Of a stretch of 42,548 nucleotides of DNA, positions 41,552 to 42,548 are shown in pieces (the first letter of the stretch is position 1; every line of letters starts with the position of its first letter). The DNA comes from Arcobacter sp. (GTDB lineage: Bacteria; Campylobacterota; Campylobacteria; Campylobacterales; Arcobacteraceae), in the NCBI GenBank assembly GCA_020048055.1, contig JAIFNA010000014.1, positions 1 to 42,548 on the forward strand, in the 5' to 3' direction. A program made the position numbers and the translations under genes. The notes beneath the pieces were generated by a model, which saw only the letters and a list, made by a program, of their open reading frames with translations, was not told the DNA's origin and searched no databases.

Positions 41552-42548
41552 ATGGCAACAATAGTAATTACGGCAAAAAATGGTAGTACGAAAGAAGTTG
41601 ACAGCGCTAAGGCTAGTTCTTTAAGTTTTAAAGAAGGGCAAAGTGTTATCGTTAAGGGTTTAGACCTTTCAAAAATTAAATTATCAATTGAGGGTAAAAA
41701 TATTTTAATATCTTCAAATGGTGAATCAGCAATTGTTTTAAAAGGTTTAGTAAATGTAATGAAAAAAGCTGAATCAAAAGGTGATTCGGCACTGAAATTG
41801 ATTGATATCAATGGTAAGACAATTATAGTTTTTAGTAAAGTTGGTCAAATTGATAATCTTAGCGAAGAATTCGTAAGTGGTGAAATTATTAACCAATTAA
41901 ATCAACCGCTTACTGCTGAAGAAATGGCTCACAAAAATCTTAAGATTTTTAAATTTAATAACCATAATGTTATATTTGTAGGCTTGGGTGACGCTGCTGC
42001 GGGTAGAGATACTGCTGCTGAAGAGTTAAATAGCTATATTGTTGCTGATAATGTTGCTGATAATATTTTAGATAATGAAGAAACTATTCAGGAAACCGAC
42101 AATATAGAAACTGAAGCTGTTCAGGCTGCAAGAAAGAAATCATTAGATACAACCGCACCAACAACTCCTACTATGGCGCTTGTAAATAATGATAATACGA
42201 TTGATTTAGATAATGTTACTAATGCAACTACACCTATATTTAAAGGTCAGGCTGAAGCAAATAGTACAATTGAAGTTTTCCAAAATGGAATTAGTGTTGC
42301 TACTTTTAAAGCAGGTGCTGATGGAAATTGGTCTTACACTGCTCCTCAATTACCAGATGGTAATTACTCATTTAATGCTATTGCAACTGATGCTAGAGGT
42401 AATGTGTCGCAACCATCAGAAATTTTAAATGTTGTGATTGATACAAAAGTTGAAAGTTTAGATATATCTTTAGAGTCAGATAGCTTTAGCCCTGATAATT
42501 CAGCTAGTACAAATAGTGATAAAATAACAAATAACAATAAACTAATTG
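41552..42548 (+). CDS. Giant LapA/BapA-type surface adhesin, N-terminal part
   Basis: Partial, 332 codons, open at the right edge. It begins ATIVITAKNGSTKEVDSAKA, without a signal peptide, as expected for type I secretion. Residues 1-145 form a retention-module-like domain (LSFKEGQSVIVKGLDLSKI). Residues 148-151 are AAAG within DAAAGRD, the xAAG motif cut by LapG; cleavage would fall between A149 and A150. An acidic linker follows, then an Ig-like/BapA-type domain from about 195 (DTTAPTTPTMALVNND, IFKGQAEANSTIEVF, DGNWSYTAPQLPDGNYSFNA, IATDARGNVS) and the start of a second one. Repeats and RTX C-terminus are expected beyond the window. Confidence 0.9.
   Translation, partial: MATIVITAKNGSTKEVDSAKASSLSFKEGQSVIVKGLDLSKIKLSIEGKNILISSNGESAIVLKGLVNVMKKAESKGDSALKLIDINGKTIIVFSKVGQIDNLSEEFVSGEIINQLNQPLTAEEMAHKNLKIFKFNNHNVIFVGLGDAAAGRDTAAEELNSYIVADNVADNILDNEETIQETDNIETEAVQAARKKSLDTTAPTTPTMALVNNDNTIDLDNVTNATTPIFKGQAEANSTIEVFQNGISVATFKAGADGNWSYTAPQLPDGNYSFNAIATDARGNVSQPSEILNVVIDTKVESLDISLESDSFSPDNSASTNSDKITNNNKLI

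Overview
The window is AT-rich and gene-dense and points to a Campylobacterota (Epsilonproteobacteria) genome, most likely Arcobacteraceae. The reasons are codon use dominated by A/T, promoters seen mainly as a TATAAT -10 box in T-rich DNA, a long DapD, a DUF1104-type periplasmic protein, and a Lap-type adhesin locus. The assignment comes from gene content and general knowledge of these families, not from a database search.

Left part (1-5520) is a defence and mobile-gene patch read on the minus strand. It holds a partial unknown gene, an unknown 169-aa gene, a leftover C-terminal fragment of a nucleotide-processing-like gene, an unknown gene coupled to hsdS, and a specificity subunit. Next come a 695-aa protein fusing a PDDEXK nuclease-like domain to an N6-adenine methyltransferase, and an antitoxin/ParE-type pair whose toxin frame has an in-frame stop. 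The nuclease-methylase gene and the antitoxin gene start from nearly identical 31-bp promoter blocks.

The middle (5560-33300) is mostly chromosomal. From 5642 to 9512 there is a DUF1104-like exported protein behind a tandem-repeat operator, an OmpR-type two-component pair, a small c-type cytochrome, and an exported rhodanese/metallo-beta-lactamase fusion. Then follow a DUF4015 glycosidase-like protein, a SprT-like protease, a SIMPL protein, a decayed gene, a chemoreceptor, tRNA-Arg(TCG), and dapD with an M24 peptidase. After these come two thioredoxin-like proteins, an RlmI-like methyltransferase, an RNase H-like protein, two CrtI-like flavoproteins flanking accC, a LytS/LytTR pair, a UbiB-like kinase and an amino-acid-type binding protein.

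The right part (29757-42548) is the most coherent system: a c-di-GMP-controlled giant adhesin locus of the LapA/D/G type. A minus-strand operon encodes a response regulator with Glu at the phosphoacceptor site, a LapG-type protease and a LapD-type receptor. A divergent plus-strand operon encodes a TolC fused to an OmpA-like domain, an ABC exporter with a C39-like domain, an HlyD adaptor, an ankyrin/OmpA-like lipoprotein, a WG-repeat lipoprotein and a second LapG-type protease. The adhesin gene follows, begins with a retention module carrying an AAAG LapG-type cleavage motif, and runs off the window. The extra protease, the two related OmpA-like domains and the two lipoproteins make this locus richer than the classical Lap system.

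Other points of note are two response-regulator genes that look leaderless, two genes whose best start codons are non-canonical (ATC and ACG), a structured dapD leader, and several genes with in-frame stops.
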